Below, piece by piece: positions 14,722 to 22,853 of a stretch of 64,000 nt of DNA (position 1 is its first letter; the number at the start of each line of letters is the position of its first letter). The notes beneath the pieces are model-generated. The model ran no database searches. It saw only the letters and a list, made by a program, of their open reading frames with translations, and was not told the DNA's origin. Origin of the DNA: G963663315 sp965214205 (GTDB lineage: Bacteria > Pseudomonadota > Gammaproteobacteria > Arenicellales > Poriferihabitantaceae); the NCBI GenBank assembly GCA_965214205.1, contig OZ243941.1, forward strand, positions 1,116,001 through 1,180,000. Direction: 5' to 3'. The position numbers and the translations under genes are program-made.

Positions 14722-17397
14722 TCAGCCTGCCTTGATACGTTCCAGCACGTAGTGCAACACCCCACCGGCGAGATAATATTCCAATTCGACCGCGGTATCG
14801 ATTCTGGACTGTAACTGAATCCGGTCCACGGAGCCGTCTGCCCGGTTGATACGGGCCTCGAAAATCTGTCGGGGTTCAAGTCCGCTGTCGAGCCCCAGGA
14901 TATCCATACTGTCGGTGATGCCGAGATTGTGGGTTTTGCGGTTTTCTCCGGGCATGAACTGTAACGGAAGGACGCCCATGCCGACCAGATTGGAGCGGTG
15001 TATGCGCTCGAAACTTTCCACGATGACAGCTTTGACGCCGAGCAGCAGCGTCCCTTTGGCTGCCCAGTCACGGCTTGATCCGGTACCGTATTCCTTGCCG
15101 CCAATGACCACGGTGGGTATTCGCTGCGACAGGTAGTGCATCGCGGCGTCATAAATTGAAACCGGCGCCGGGTCGTCAACCGTGCGGGTAAATCCCCCTT
15201 CAACGCCGGGTACCAATTCATTCCTGATCCGGATATTGCCGAAGGTCCCCCGCATCATGACTTCATGGTTGCCTCGTCTGGAGCCGTAGGAATTGAAATC
15301 CCGTTGAGTGACCCCGTTATCGGTCAGGTATCCGGCCGCGGGACTGCCTGGTTGAATAGAACCGGCCGGGGAGATATGATCGGTGGTCACCGAATCTCCG
15401 AGCAGCGCGAGGATGCGCGCGCGCCGTATATTGCTGTCCTTGCCGCTGGTGTACTGTTCCTCGAAAAACGGCGGCAATTGAATATAGGTTGAATCGGCCG
15501 AGAACGCATAAGTCTGACCCTGCCTGGTTGGGATGGCCTGCCATTGCTCGTCTCCGGTGAATACGTCGGCATACTTGCTGGAGAACATCGAGTCATCAAT
15601 TTTGCCCACCTCATGGGCAATCTCCTCATTGGTCGGCCAGATGTCTTTCAGGTATACCGGATTGCCGTCCCGGTCGCAGGAGATTGGGTCGCTCGACAGA
15701 TTGATCCGGGTGGTTCCCGCCAGCGCGTAGGCGACGACCAGAGGTGGAGAGGCCAGCCAGTTCGCTTTCACCAGTGGATGTATCCGGCCTTCGAAATTTC
15801 GATTGCCCGACAGTACAGCGGCCACGATCAGGTCATTTCCACTGACCGCGTCGTCTACCGGTTCGGGCAGGGGGCCTGAGTTTCCGATGCAGGTGGTGCA
15901 ACCATACCCCACTGTGTTGAAGCCCAGTGCATCAAGGCTGGATTGCAGCCCCGCCTTTTCCAGATATTCAGTTACCACCTTCGAGCCGGGCGCCAGCGAT
16001 GACTTGACCCAGGGTTTGCGGGTGATCCCCTTTTCCACCGCTTTCTTCGCGACCAGTCCGGCCCCGACCATGACCGCCGGGTTGGAGGTGTTGGTGCAGG
16101 AGGTGATGGCGGCCACCACGACATCGCCATGGCGCAGGCGCAAGCCGTCGGCGCTCCCAAAATCCTCATCCAGCTCGTTGCCCTTGCCTGCGTCGGAGAT
16201 GAACGCCTCCATCGCTTGCGGAAGGTCGGGCAGGGCGACCCGGTCCTGAGGGCGTTTTGGCCCGGACAGGTTCGGATTGACTTCACTGATATCCAGAGTC
16301 AATGTGGAACTGAACACTGGCGCCGGGGCATCACTGTTCCTCCACAGCCCCTGAGCCTTGCTGTATTGTTCGACCAGGGCCACAGTTTCGGCTGGACGGC
16401 CGCTCAGGCGAAGGTAGTCGATGGTTTTCCGGTCCACCGGGAAGAAACCGCAGGTGGCGCCGTATTCGGGGGCCATGTTAGCAATGGTTGAGCGATCCGC
16501 GATCGGCAGATGATCCAGCGCGCTCCCATAAAACTCTACAAACTTCCCAACCACGCCATGCTCACGAAGCATCTGCACGATACGCAGAACCAGATCTGTC
16601 GCGGTAATCCCTTCCTTCAGTTGCCCGGTCAATTCAAAGCCGACCACGCGCGGAATCAACATCGGGATCGGCTGTCCCAGCATGGCGGCTTCGGCTTCAA
16701 TACCGCCCACGCCCCAGCCCAGCACGCCGAGGCCATTGATCATGGTGGTATGGCTGTCTGTTCCCACCAGTGTGTCCGGGTAGGCGACCAGGTGACCGCT
16801 TTTGTCGTCACTCCATACGCCCCTGGCCAGGTATTCGAGGTTGACCTGATGGCAGATGCCCGTTCCCGGTGGGACCAGACTGAAGTTGTCAAAAGCTCCC
16901 TGCCCCCATTTCAGGAACTGATAGCGTTCCGCGTTGCGCTGCATTTCCAGATTGACATTGGCGGCAAACGCGGTCTGAGTGGCAAATTGGTCAATCACCA
17001 CGGAGTGGTCAATCACCAGGTCAACCTGTGATCGAGGGTTGATTTTTTCCGGGTCGATACCGGCTTTGACCAGCGCCTCGCGCATCGCCGCCAGATCCAC
17101 CACCGCCGGTACTCCGGTAAAGTCCTGCATCAGTACACGGGCGGGATACCAGGCGATTTCCTGGGCCGTATGACCCTCAGCGCTTTTTGCGACGGCTGCG
17201 ATATCGTCGGAGGTGCAGGAAACTCCGTCTTCGTGGCGCAACAGATTCTCCAGCAGCGCCTTGATCGAATTGGGCAGACGGCTGATGTCGGCAAGGGCGG
17301 ATACCTTAGCCGAGTTGAGGTCATAGTAGCCGAAGGTGGTTCCATCGACATCCATGGTCGAATAGCTGTCGAATGAATTCTTGCTGGTTTGTGTCAT
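14722..17397 (-). CDS. acnA: Aconitate hydratase A
   Basis: TCA-cycle enzyme isomerising citrate and isocitrate with a [4Fe-4S] cluster. The protein has 891 residues, as usual for AcnA/IRP-type aconitases. Cluster cysteines are seen in TSCTNTSNPAVM and in GYGCTTCIGNSGPL. Other blocks are VDHSV(V) with FATQTAF near residue 125, PGTGICHQVNLEYL, DSHTTMINGLGVLGWGVGGIEAEA, and in the swivel domain DSVTTDHISPAG, YGSRRGNHEVMMRGTF and YGTGSSRDWAAKGT. I use the ATG at 17397, which follows AAAAGA; the longer frame to 17409 would start with TTG. Single-gene transcription unit, convergent with the ureohydrolase. Confidence 0.97.
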   Translation of the reverse strand: MTQTSKNSFDSYSTMDVDGTTFGYYDLNSAKVSALADISRLPNSIKALLENLLRHEDGVSCTSDDIAAVAKSAEGHTAQEIAWYPARVLMQDFTGVPAVVDLAAMREALVKAGIDPEKINPRSQVDLVIDHSVVIDQFATQTAFAANVNLEMQRNAERYQFLKWGQGAFDNFSLVPPGTGICHQVNLEYLARGVWSDDKSGHLVAYPDTLVGTDSHTTMINGLGVLGWGVGGIEAEAAMLGQPIPMLIPRVVGFELTGQLKEGITATDLVLRIVQMLREHGVVGKFVEFYGSALDHLPIADRSTIANMAPEYGATCGFFPVDRKTIDYLRLSGRPAETVALVEQYSKAQGLWRNSDAPAPVFSSTLTLDISEVNPNLSGPKRPQDRVALPDLPQAMEAFISDAGKGNELDEDFGSADGLRLRHGDVVVAAITSCTNTSNPAVMVGAGLVAKKAVEKGITRKPWVKSSLAPGSKVVTEYLEKAGLQSSLDALGFNTVGYGCTTCIGNSGPLPEPVDDAVSGNDLIVAAVLSGNRNFEGRIHPLVKANWLASPPLVVAYALAGTTRINLSSDPISCDRDGNPVYLKDIWPTNEEIAHEVGKIDDSMFSSKYADVFTGDEQWQAIPTRQGQTYAFSADSTYIQLPPFFEEQYTSGKDSNIRRARILALLGDSVTTDHISPAGSIQPGSPAAGYLTDNGVTQRDFNSYGSRRGNHEVMMRGTFGNIRIRNELVPGVEGGFTRTVDDPAPVSIYDAAMHYLSQRIPTVVIGGKEYGTGSSRDWAAKGTLLLGVKAVIVESFERIHRSNLVGMGVLPLQFMPGENRKTHNLGITDSMDILGLDSGLEPRQIFEARINRADGSVDRIQLQSRIDTAVELEYYLAGGVLHYVLERIKAG

Positions 17398-17492
17398 GGT
17401 TCTTTTCAAAAAGTGGGGTTCAATCCCGGATTCGGTCGGGGCGGCGATTATACTGTATTTGACCGGGATTCGGATTGCTTTGGCGGCAGCCG

Positions 17493-17906
17493 CTAGAATG
17501 GTTTGATCACGACCAGAAGGATGATGCCGACCAGATACAGTACCGGCGCTTCATTCATCCACCGATAGTAGACGTGGCTGCGTTTGTTGGCGTCATGCCT
17601 GAACGCGAGCAGCGCCCGATAACACCAGAGATGATGAATGATGACCAGCCCGACCAATACCAGTTTCGCGGACAACCAGTTCCCGGAAAATCCATAACCG
17701 ATCCATAGCCAGAATCCCGAAGCGAGAGTCAGTACCGCTCCCGGCGTCATGATCCCGAAAAACAGTTTCCTCTCCATGACCTTGAATCGCTCGATACTGA
17801 TGCGATCGTCGGCCTGGGCATGATAGACATACAATCTGGGCAGGTAGAACAGTCCGGCGAACCAGACAACCATTGAGATAATATGAATTGATTTGATCCA
17901 GAGCAT
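17493..17906 (-). CDS. hemJ: Protoporphyrinogen IX oxidase HemJ
   Basis: Integral membrane protein of about four helices that oxidises protoporphyrinogen IX to protoporphyrin IX in heme synthesis in organisms lacking HemG and HemY. The 137 residues fit HemJ (UPF0093). Seen: MLWIKSIHIISMVVWFAGLFYLPRLYVYHA with the conserved His residue and tryptophan of helix 1, then ERFKVMERKLFFGIMTPGAVLTLASG, a conserved Lys/His region (AKLVLVGLVIIHHLW) and the terminal NEAPVLYLVGIILLVVIKPF. The ATG start is well placed. It stands between acnA and the DUF1127 gene, separated from the latter by a strong terminator. Confidence 0.9.
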   Translation of the reverse strand: MLWIKSIHIISMVVWFAGLFYLPRLYVYHAQADDRISIERFKVMERKLFFGIMTPGAVLTLASGFWLWIGYGFSGNWLSAKLVLVGLVIIHHLWCYRALLAFRHDANKRSHVYYRWMNEAPVLYLVGIILLVVIKPF

Positions 17907-17950
17907 TTTGTTTCAGCCGGTCAGTCCGCGCCCGGTCAATTCTAGCAGGC

Positions 17951-17981
17951 AAAAAAAAGGACGTCCAAAAATCGGACGTCC
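17951..17981 (-). terminator. Rho-independent terminator of the DUF1127 gene
   Basis: Read on the minus strand, GGACGTCC (17981-17974), a 7-base loop, GGACGTCC (17966-17959) and then eight T residues (17958-17951). Because the 8-mer is self-complementary the two copies pair. It lies about 30 bp past the stop at 18013. Confidence 0.85.
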
Positions 17982-18012
17982 GAATCAATAACACCAATGG
18001 AGGATTAAAACA

Positions 18013-18291
18013 CTATGCCGCTTTTCGAAGCTCCTCTGACACTTCGGGCTTGCGGGTTCTTTCAAAGTCCATTTTTACCGGAGCGCCGGGTCGATTGACT
18101 GCCTGGGAAATTTCATGGCGTTCGATGCCAATATCCTGCAGCAACCGGTCGCTCATGTCAGTCAACTGTTGGACGGCTTTTCTACGCTCGGTCCAGAACT
18201 TGATCCGGTCTATAATTCGTCGTGTGATTCCGCGACGGAATGAATTGTGAATGACATTCCTGCGATCACTCATGATTGCAACGTTGTTCAT
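18013..18291 (-). CDS. DUF1127 domain protein
   Basis: Basic 92-residue protein with a DUF1127 motif at about residues 44-62 (LTDMSDRLLQDIGIERHEI). DUF1127 proteins are small and arginine-rich; studied members influence phosphate, carbon and RNA metabolism in alphaproteobacteria, and some bind RNA. This one is longer than the 47-70 residue minimal members, with a basic N-terminal segment (about 10-37) and a charged C-terminal tail. It has a near-perfect ribosome-binding site TAGGAGG seven bases before the ATG, and the TAG of that site is the stop codon of the small hydrophobic ORF upstream. It ends in a strong intrinsic terminator. Confidence 0.8.
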   Translation of the reverse strand: MNNVAIMSDRRNVIHNSFRRGITRRIIDRIKFWTERRKAVQQLTDMSDRLLQDIGIERHEISQAVNRPGAPVKMDFERTRKPEVSEELRKAA

Positions 18292-18300
18292 CTCTACCTC

Positions 18301-18384
18301 CTAATTGACCAAGGTCATGATAATTGTTAAGAATGTTAAAGCGCCCACGTAGGAGAGTCCCACCTTGATTAATATGTTCGTCAT
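18301..18384 (-). CDS. Candidate 27-residue hydrophobic micropeptide upstream of DUF1127
   Basis: A 28-codon frame starts at the ATG complementary to 18382-18384 and ends at TAG (18303-18301). It encodes a peptide with Lys at position 7 and an otherwise almost fully hydrophobic sequence (GLSYVGALTFLTIIMTLV), enough for one membrane span. A GAGAG sits about eight bases before the start. The stop codon is the first three bases of the TAGGAGG ribosome-binding site of the DUF1127 gene, which suggests translational coupling. No named family is recognised; it may be a membrane microprotein or a leader peptide. Support is composition and position only. Confidence 0.45.
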   Translation of the reverse strand: MTNILIKVGLSYVGALTFLTIIMTLVN

Positions 18385-18497
18385 TTTCTTGCTCTCAAAA
18401 AACGTTACTGTCTGGTAACAGGTTGGTTGATCCACTCAACCGACAATGGGAATATAGGGATTGGAAGCGCTATGCACAAACGATATATTTTCATACA

Positions 18498-18521
18498 ATA
18501 CATGAGCATTCACTCATGTAT
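18498..18521. promoter_or_regulatory. Inverted repeat just before the LysR-type gene
   Basis: Perfect 9-bp arms (18498-18506 and 18513-18521) with a 6-bp centre lie directly before the ATG at 18527. A second overlapping dyad pairs TTCATAC (18490-18496) with GTATGAA (18518-18524). This could be an autoregulatory operator, or an mRNA hairpin hiding the start; no clear ribosome-binding site is visible. Confidence 0.5.
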
Positions 18522-18526
18522 GAATC

Positions 18527-19456
18527 ATGGCCATCCGCTATCCTTCCATGTCTGCGCTACGGGCTTTTGAGGCCGCGGCCCGTCATTTGAGCTACACTCG
18601 CGCGGCCGAAGACCTGTTTGTGACGCAAAGCGCGATCAGCCACCAGATCAAGCATATCGAGGAACTCTGGGAGGTTGAGCTGTTTCAGCGCCGGGGGCGA
18701 ACCCTGATCCTGACCGAAGCGGGTCACGCCATCGTCCCGGTTGTCCGGAAATTCATGAGACAGTTGACTTCGACCCTGGAAGACCTGAAGGAAGTCCAAC
18801 CCGGACCAACGGCCTTGAGAGTGACCTTGCTGCAATCATTCGCCTTTAAATGGCTGGTGCCGAGGCTGGGTCATTTCAACCATGAATATCCCGATATCAA
18901 TGTATGGATTTCCACCTCCGATGAACTGGTGGATTTCGATTCGGAAAATGCCGATGTCGGTATTCGCCTGGGCTATGGAAACTGGAGTAATCTGTATGAG
19001 GAACTGCTGCTCCAGGAATATGTTTTTCCGGTTTGCAGCCCGCATTTTCTGGAGGAGTACGGCATACCCGACAAGCCCGAGGATCTGCTCAGTCTGCCTT
19101 TGCTGCGGCGCAACGCGATAGACATACTGCAACGCTGGAGAGACTGGTTCAGGGATGCGGATGTCACGGTCAGAAAAATGCCCAAAGGCACCCAGTTTCC
19201 GCAAACCAGTCTGGCCATCCAGGCCGCGATTGATGATCAGGGAGTCGCTCTGGCCCGCAGCGCCCATGTTCTGGATGACATCAAGGCCGGTCGGTTGGTC
19301 AGGTTGTTTCCCGAAGTCAAAAGCAAATCCAATCTTTCCTACTTTTTCGTCTGTATACGGGGCCGGGAAAGCGAACCGCAGATTACCGCTTTTCGGGGCT
19401 GGTTGAAACGCGAAGCGGAAATATCGGAAAGCGAGTTTGAGCGGATGCTGGGCTGA
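18527..19456 (+). CDS. LysR-family transcriptional regulator, GcvA-like
   Basis: Cytoplasmic DNA-binding regulator, 309 residues. The N-terminal winged helix-turn-helix covers about residues 8-66 (SALRAFEAAARHLSYTRAAEDLFVTQSAISHQIKHIEE), followed by the linker helix and an effector-binding LysR substrate domain from about 95. The AAARH-SYTRAAEDL..TQSAISHQI pattern is typical of the GcvA/AmpR-like branch, where glycine or cell-wall fragments act as effectors in studied cases. The gene stands alone, with no obvious target in an adjacent divergent operon. Its own start is preceded by a 9-bp inverted repeat. Target and effector are unknown. Confidence 0.88.
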   Translation: MAIRYPSMSALRAFEAAARHLSYTRAAEDLFVTQSAISHQIKHIEELWEVELFQRRGRTLILTEAGHAIVPVVRKFMRQLTSTLEDLKEVQPGPTALRVTLLQSFAFKWLVPRLGHFNHEYPDINVWISTSDELVDFDSENADVGIRLGYGNWSNLYEELLLQEYVFPVCSPHFLEEYGIPDKPEDLLSLPLLRRNAIDILQRWRDWFRDADVTVRKMPKGTQFPQTSLAIQAAIDDQGVALARSAHVLDDIKAGRLVRLFPEVKSKSNLSYFFVCIRGRESEPQITAFRGWLKREAEISESEFERMLG

Positions 19457-19469
19457 AGGCCACCGGACT

Positions 19470-20477
19470 TCAGCGCCCGCCCGCCCGAATTGCCCGAACC
19501 ACTTCTGTATGGTCAAGCCGGGTAAGACATCGCCGCGGACACGATGGTTGATCGCAGCGGTCGCATCCAGCCACACGGACCACCTGATCACGCGGTCCCA
19601 GCGGCCCTGTTTTTCTTTCATCGGTCGGCCCGAACAGCGCGACCACCGGGGTTTTTACCGCCCCGGCGACATGCATCGGGAAACTGTCCCCGGTCAGCAT
19701 CCGTCCGGCCCGCCGGGTGAGTTCCGCGAATTCCGGCAGGGTCAGCGTACCCAGCAGGTTGGCGTCGCTGGCCTGTTCGCCAGTCAGGCCATGTCGACTC
19801 ATCGCCTCATTGACTTCGCGCTGGCGTTCCGCGGAACCGGTGAACACGATGTGGAATTGGTCGGCAACCGCTTTTCGGGTCAGCAGATAATTGTCAAGCG
19901 GCCAGTCTTTTGAGGGCCAGCGGGTAAATGGACTCATGATCAGGATCGGCTTTGCCTGTGGATTGGTTCGGGCAAGCAGGTCATCGACTGTACGCTTTTC
20001 CTTTGTGCTGACACAGAATTCCATTGAGGTATCCAGGGTCGGTATCGCCGCCAGTTCCAGCACCTGATCCATCTCCCGGATCGCGTGCAGGTTCTTGTCC
20101 CTGAATCCTTCCAGCCCCCACCAGTTCCCCTTGACCAGTTTGCGGTCCGCTTTTGCGCCATACAGGAAGAGTACCGACTTCGCCAGTCCCTGAAGGTCAA
20201 TGGCCAGATCAAAACGCTGCCGTCTGATTTTCACCATCACCCCGGATATTTCCCGCCAGGTCCATACTGGTTCCCGGTACCAGTCGCGTTTGATCCGGTA
20301 GCGGTCTATGGCAATGATTTCATTGACCCAGGCATTATAGCGGTAGATGTCCACGGATGTGCTGGCGGTAAGCAGGGTCAGGTGGCTGTCCGGGTAGCGC
20401 TTCTTGAGCGCCCGGATATGCCCGGTCGAGTGCAGCACATCTCCCAGCGAAGTCTGTTTGATGACCAGGATTTTCAT
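19470..20477 (-). CDS. Glycosyltransferase family 9 (heptosyltransferase-like)
   Basis: GT-B-fold glycosyltransferase of the ADP-heptose:LPS heptosyltransferase family, expected to add a heptose or similar sugar to the LPS core at the inner face of the cytoplasmic membrane. At 335 residues the length is typical. Seen: N-terminal ILVIKQTSLGDVLHSTGHIRALKKRYPD, the acidic DLAIDLQGLAKSVL block, and in the C-terminal domain GTLTLPEFAELTRRAG, then GDSFPMHVAGAVKTPVVALFGPTDERKTGPLGP, which forms the nucleotide-sugar pocket. It is last in a four-gene envelope operon and follows the acyltransferase gene by 15 bp. Confidence 0.9.
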   Translation of the reverse strand: MKILVIKQTSLGDVLHSTGHIRALKKRYPDSHLTLLTASTSVDIYRYNAWVNEIIAIDRYRIKRDWYREPVWTWREISGVMVKIRRQRFDLAIDLQGLAKSVLFLYGAKADRKLVKGNWWGLEGFRDKNLHAIREMDQVLELAAIPTLDTSMEFCVSTKEKRTVDDLLARTNPQAKPILIMSPFTRWPSKDWPLDNYLLTRKAVADQFHIVFTGSAERQREVNEAMSRHGLTGEQASDANLLGTLTLPEFAELTRRAGRMLTGDSFPMHVAGAVKTPVVALFGPTDERKTGPLGPRDQVVRVAGCDRCDQPSCPRRCLTRLDHTEVVRAIRAGGR

Positions 20478-20492
20478 GACCGGACCATCGGG

Positions 20493-21446
20493 TCAGCCGG
20501 TCCGGTATGGGTCGGACCCGTCCGGCTGTGTCCGGAACCATCTGAACGTCCACATGTACTGTTCCGGCGCCTGACGGATCAGGGCCTCCATCGCCTGGTT
20601 GATTCGGGTAGCGTCGGCTGTGTAATCGTCGCTCGGAACCTGTTCCAGAGGCGGGGCGACGATGATTTTGTATCTCCCGCTCTGCACGTCCAGAATGCAG
20701 ATGGATGGAATCACCACGGCGCCGGTGATTGCCGCTAGCCGACTGACCATGTTGAGAGTGGATCGTTGCCGACCGAAAAAAGGCGCATAGACTGTATGCT
20801 TTCCTTCTCCATGATCCTCATCCGGAATTAGCAGGCAGGCGTGCCCCTGGGTTATTCCCCGGATCAGTCCGCGCAGACTTTGATCCCGCATATAAAGGCG
20901 GGTCTGGTTGAAGCGGGTCCGTCCCTTGTGCAAAAACCAGTTATATACCGGATTTTTATCCCGTTTCATCATGGAAACCAGAGGGGTTCCAATGAAAAGG
21001 GCGATGGCCCCGGTATCCATGGCGGTCGTGTGGTATGCAACCATGATCACGTTTTGCGGGCGATCCGGGGAGGATCGCGGCCGTCTGAAGTGTTCGGCGC
21101 CCTCGATGTCCACATATTTTGACAGTCTCCCGCGTGAACTCATCATGCTGAGGCCCATGTCCATGAGGCTGCGGCCATAGCAGCGAAAGTGCGCTTCCAG
21201 CAGTTCCCGCCGTTCGGATTCAGACAGATCGGGAAAGCAAAGTCGAATATTGATTTCAGCGATATTTCTGCGTTTCCTGTTCCGCAGGCGCATCTGGTCT
21301 CCTACGAACCCGCCCAGACTCATCACCGCCTTTCTCGGCAGCCAGGAAACCAGCCAAAGTAAAAGCAGGGTCAGCCATGCGCTCCAGTATCCCGGTTTGA
21401 AGCAGGTCCGGTCGAGTTTGACTTCAGGGGGAGAACCGGGTGGCAT
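20493..21446 (-). CDS. Lipid A biosynthesis acyltransferase, LpxL/HtrB family
   Basis: Inner-membrane enzyme that transfers a secondary acyl chain to KDO-lipid A. About 317 residues from the ATG at 21446; the frame continues to 21542 but that would overlap the preceding gene by over 100 bp. Seen: an N-terminal membrane segment (WSAWLTLLLLWLVSWLP), the RRNIAEINIRLCFPDLSESERRELL block, the HX4D catalytic motif as YHTTAMDTG (about residue 135), a conserved Lys-Arg-Asp (MMKRDKNPVYN) and IPDEDHG. It overlaps the end of the TIGR04282-like gene by 23 bp and belongs to the same operon. Acyl-chain specificity is not predictable. Confidence 0.87.
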   Translation of the reverse strand: MPPGSPPEVKLDRTCFKPGYWSAWLTLLLLWLVSWLPRKAVMSLGGFVGDQMRLRNRKRRNIAEINIRLCFPDLSESERRELLEAHFRCYGRSLMDMGLSMMSSRGRLSKYVDIEGAEHFRRPRSSPDRPQNVIMVAYHTTAMDTGAIALFIGTPLVSMMKRDKNPVYNWFLHKGRTRFNQTRLYMRDQSLRGLIRGITQGHACLLIPDEDHGEGKHTVYAPFFGRQRSTLNMVSRLAAITGAVVIPSICILDVQSGRYKIIVAPPLEQVPSDDYTADATRINQAMEALIRQAPEQYMWTFRWFRTQPDGSDPYRTG

Positions 21447-22086
21447 CGGGATTGACGAATTTCTGATAACAGGGGTCTCTACCGGCAAGCCAGCACAGGT
21501 CGTTCCAGGTGTCGATGTCGCGCAGCTTCCGGCAAAAATCAATATCCATGCCGAGTGAGTCCAGATTCGTGAGTAATTGAGATAAAACCTGGCTTGAACC
21601 CCAGTCCACCAGATCGAATATCCCGCTGTTCAATTCATGCAGGCCGAGAATATAAAAGCCGCCGTCGAACGTGGGTCCGACTATATTTTCCCGTTTACTG
21701 AGCCGTGCATGCACCTGTGAAAGGATTTTGCCGGAGATATGCGGGACATCGCAACCCATTACCACACCGCAACCGGATTCCCTGATCGACTTTTCGAGTA
21801 CATGGCTGATTCTTTGCCCCAGGTCGCCTTCTGTCTGGACTTCGACATCCATACGATAGCGGTTTCTCAAATCCCGGAAGCAGTGATGGTCCGGGTCGGG
21901 AGACACCGTGAGCGCCAGCGAACCGGGCCAGTGTGTCATGACCTTGCTGACTGACTGGACCAGCATCATGAGCGCCAGCTCCGCCGCCCCGGAACCGGTC
22001 AACTCCGGCTGCATCCGGGTTTTGACCTGTCCTGGAACAGGCGCCTTGGCAAAAAGGTATAACGGAATATCGGGGCTAACGCTCAT
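21424..22086 (-). CDS. TIGR04282/DUF2064-type glycosyltransferase
   Basis: GT-A-like protein of the DUF2064 family, 220 residues from the ATG at 22086, which overlaps the end of the preceding GT2 gene by 11 bp. Seen: LYLFAKAPVPGQVKTRMQPELT near the N terminus, where nucleotidyl- and glycosyltransferases of this fold bind the nucleotide, GCDVPHISGKIL as the acidic metal-binding region, and GPTFDGGFYILGL. Such proteins commonly pair with a TIGR04283 GT2 enzyme; the pair is annotated as arsenosugar-biosynthesis-linked in some genomes. No arsenic gene (arsM, arsenosugar radical-SAM) is near, and the setting among LPS genes suggests an envelope glycoconjugate instead. Confidence 0.78.
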   Translation of the reverse strand: MSVSPDIPLYLFAKAPVPGQVKTRMQPELTGSGAAELALMMLVQSVSKVMTHWPGSLALTVSPDPDHHCFRDLRNRYRMDVEVQTEGDLGQRISHVLEKSIRESGCGVVMGCDVPHISGKILSQVHARLSKRENIVGPTFDGGFYILGLHELNSGIFDLVDWGSSQVLSQLLTNLDSLGMDIDFCRKLRDIDTWNDLCWLAGRDPCYQKFVNPDATRFSP

Positions 22087-22810
22087 TGCCGTACATTTCG
22101 CCCAGACGCTGCGGGTCAATCCCGATCCAGAACAGAAACCTCAATTTCCACATCAGAAATATGGTTCGGATTGCGCCCCGGTTCTGCCATCGCCGGGCGG
22201 AAGTGATGACCGGAGGACTGATCAGCAGAGGGGAAGAGTGCTTTTTGAGCAGTTTGCTCATTGCGACATCTTCCATCAGACAGATTGGAGGGAAACCGTT
22301 GACCCGTTTGAACAGGGACGCGGTTACGAAAATCCCCTGATCCCCGGTGGCGAGGGGCCGGACACGGGAACGAATCCGGATCATGTTTTCGATCAGGCGG
22401 TAGATCCATCCTTTTGATTCGAGCGCCACGTCGAATCGCCCCCATTGACGTTGTCGGGTGACTTCCCGTTCCACCATGGCGATGGCATTGGCCGGCAATC
22501 GGGTATCGCAGTGAAGAAACAACAGAATGTCACCGGTAGCCGCCCTGGCTCCCAGGTTCATTTGCCGGCTTCGTCCGGGCTGATCCGTTGAAATGATCCG
22601 GATCAAGGGCTTCCCCGGTTCGTGTTGGCAGCGCCGGTCAATGGATTCCGGGATGGATTCCAGGATCGACTCCAGGATTTCCCAGGATTCGTCCTGATCG
22701 CTGGCATCGACCAGTATGGCCTCATGCAGCCCGCGCAAGTCCCGCAAATGTTCCACCAGACCTTCGACGTTTTGTCCTTCGTTATAAAGGGGAGCGACAA
22801 TCGAGATCAT
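22076..22810 (-). CDS. Glycosyltransferase family 2, TIGR04283 type
   Basis: GT-A glycosyltransferase, 244 residues. Seen: SIVAPLYNEGQNVEGLVEHL at the N terminus, GRSRQMNLGARAATGDILLFLHCDTRLP with the D-x-D-like metal site (HCDTR), GDQGIFVTASLFKRVNGFP and CLMEDVAMSKLL, which is the usual E-D acceptor motif. The helix after the first strand contains an in-frame 12-bp repeat encoding ILES-ILES-IPES (about residues 46-57). It is the first gene of the envelope operon GT2, TIGR04282-like, LpxL-like, GT9. Acceptor and donor are unknown. Confidence 0.83.
   Translation of the reverse strand: MISIVAPLYNEGQNVEGLVEHLRDLRGLHEAILVDASDQDESWEILESILESIPESIDRRCQHEPGKPLIRIISTDQPGRSRQMNLGARAATGDILLFLHCDTRLPANAIAMVEREVTRQRQWGRFDVALESKGWIYRLIENMIRIRSRVRPLATGDQGIFVTASLFKRVNGFPPICLMEDVAMSKLLKKHSSPLLISPPVITSARRWQNRGAIRTIFLMWKLRFLFWIGIDPQRLGEMYGNER
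22643..22678. repeat. Three 12-bp in-frame repeats inside the GT2 gene
   Basis: Three adjacent 12-bp units (22643-22654, 22655-22666, 22667-22678) differ at only a few positions and encode a repeated I-L/P-E-S. The unit length is a multiple of three, so copy-number change would keep the frame. Confidence 0.7.
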
Positions 22811-22853
22811 GTCAACGTTACTGAATCAGGCACACTGAAGCCGCGGCTGCGGA

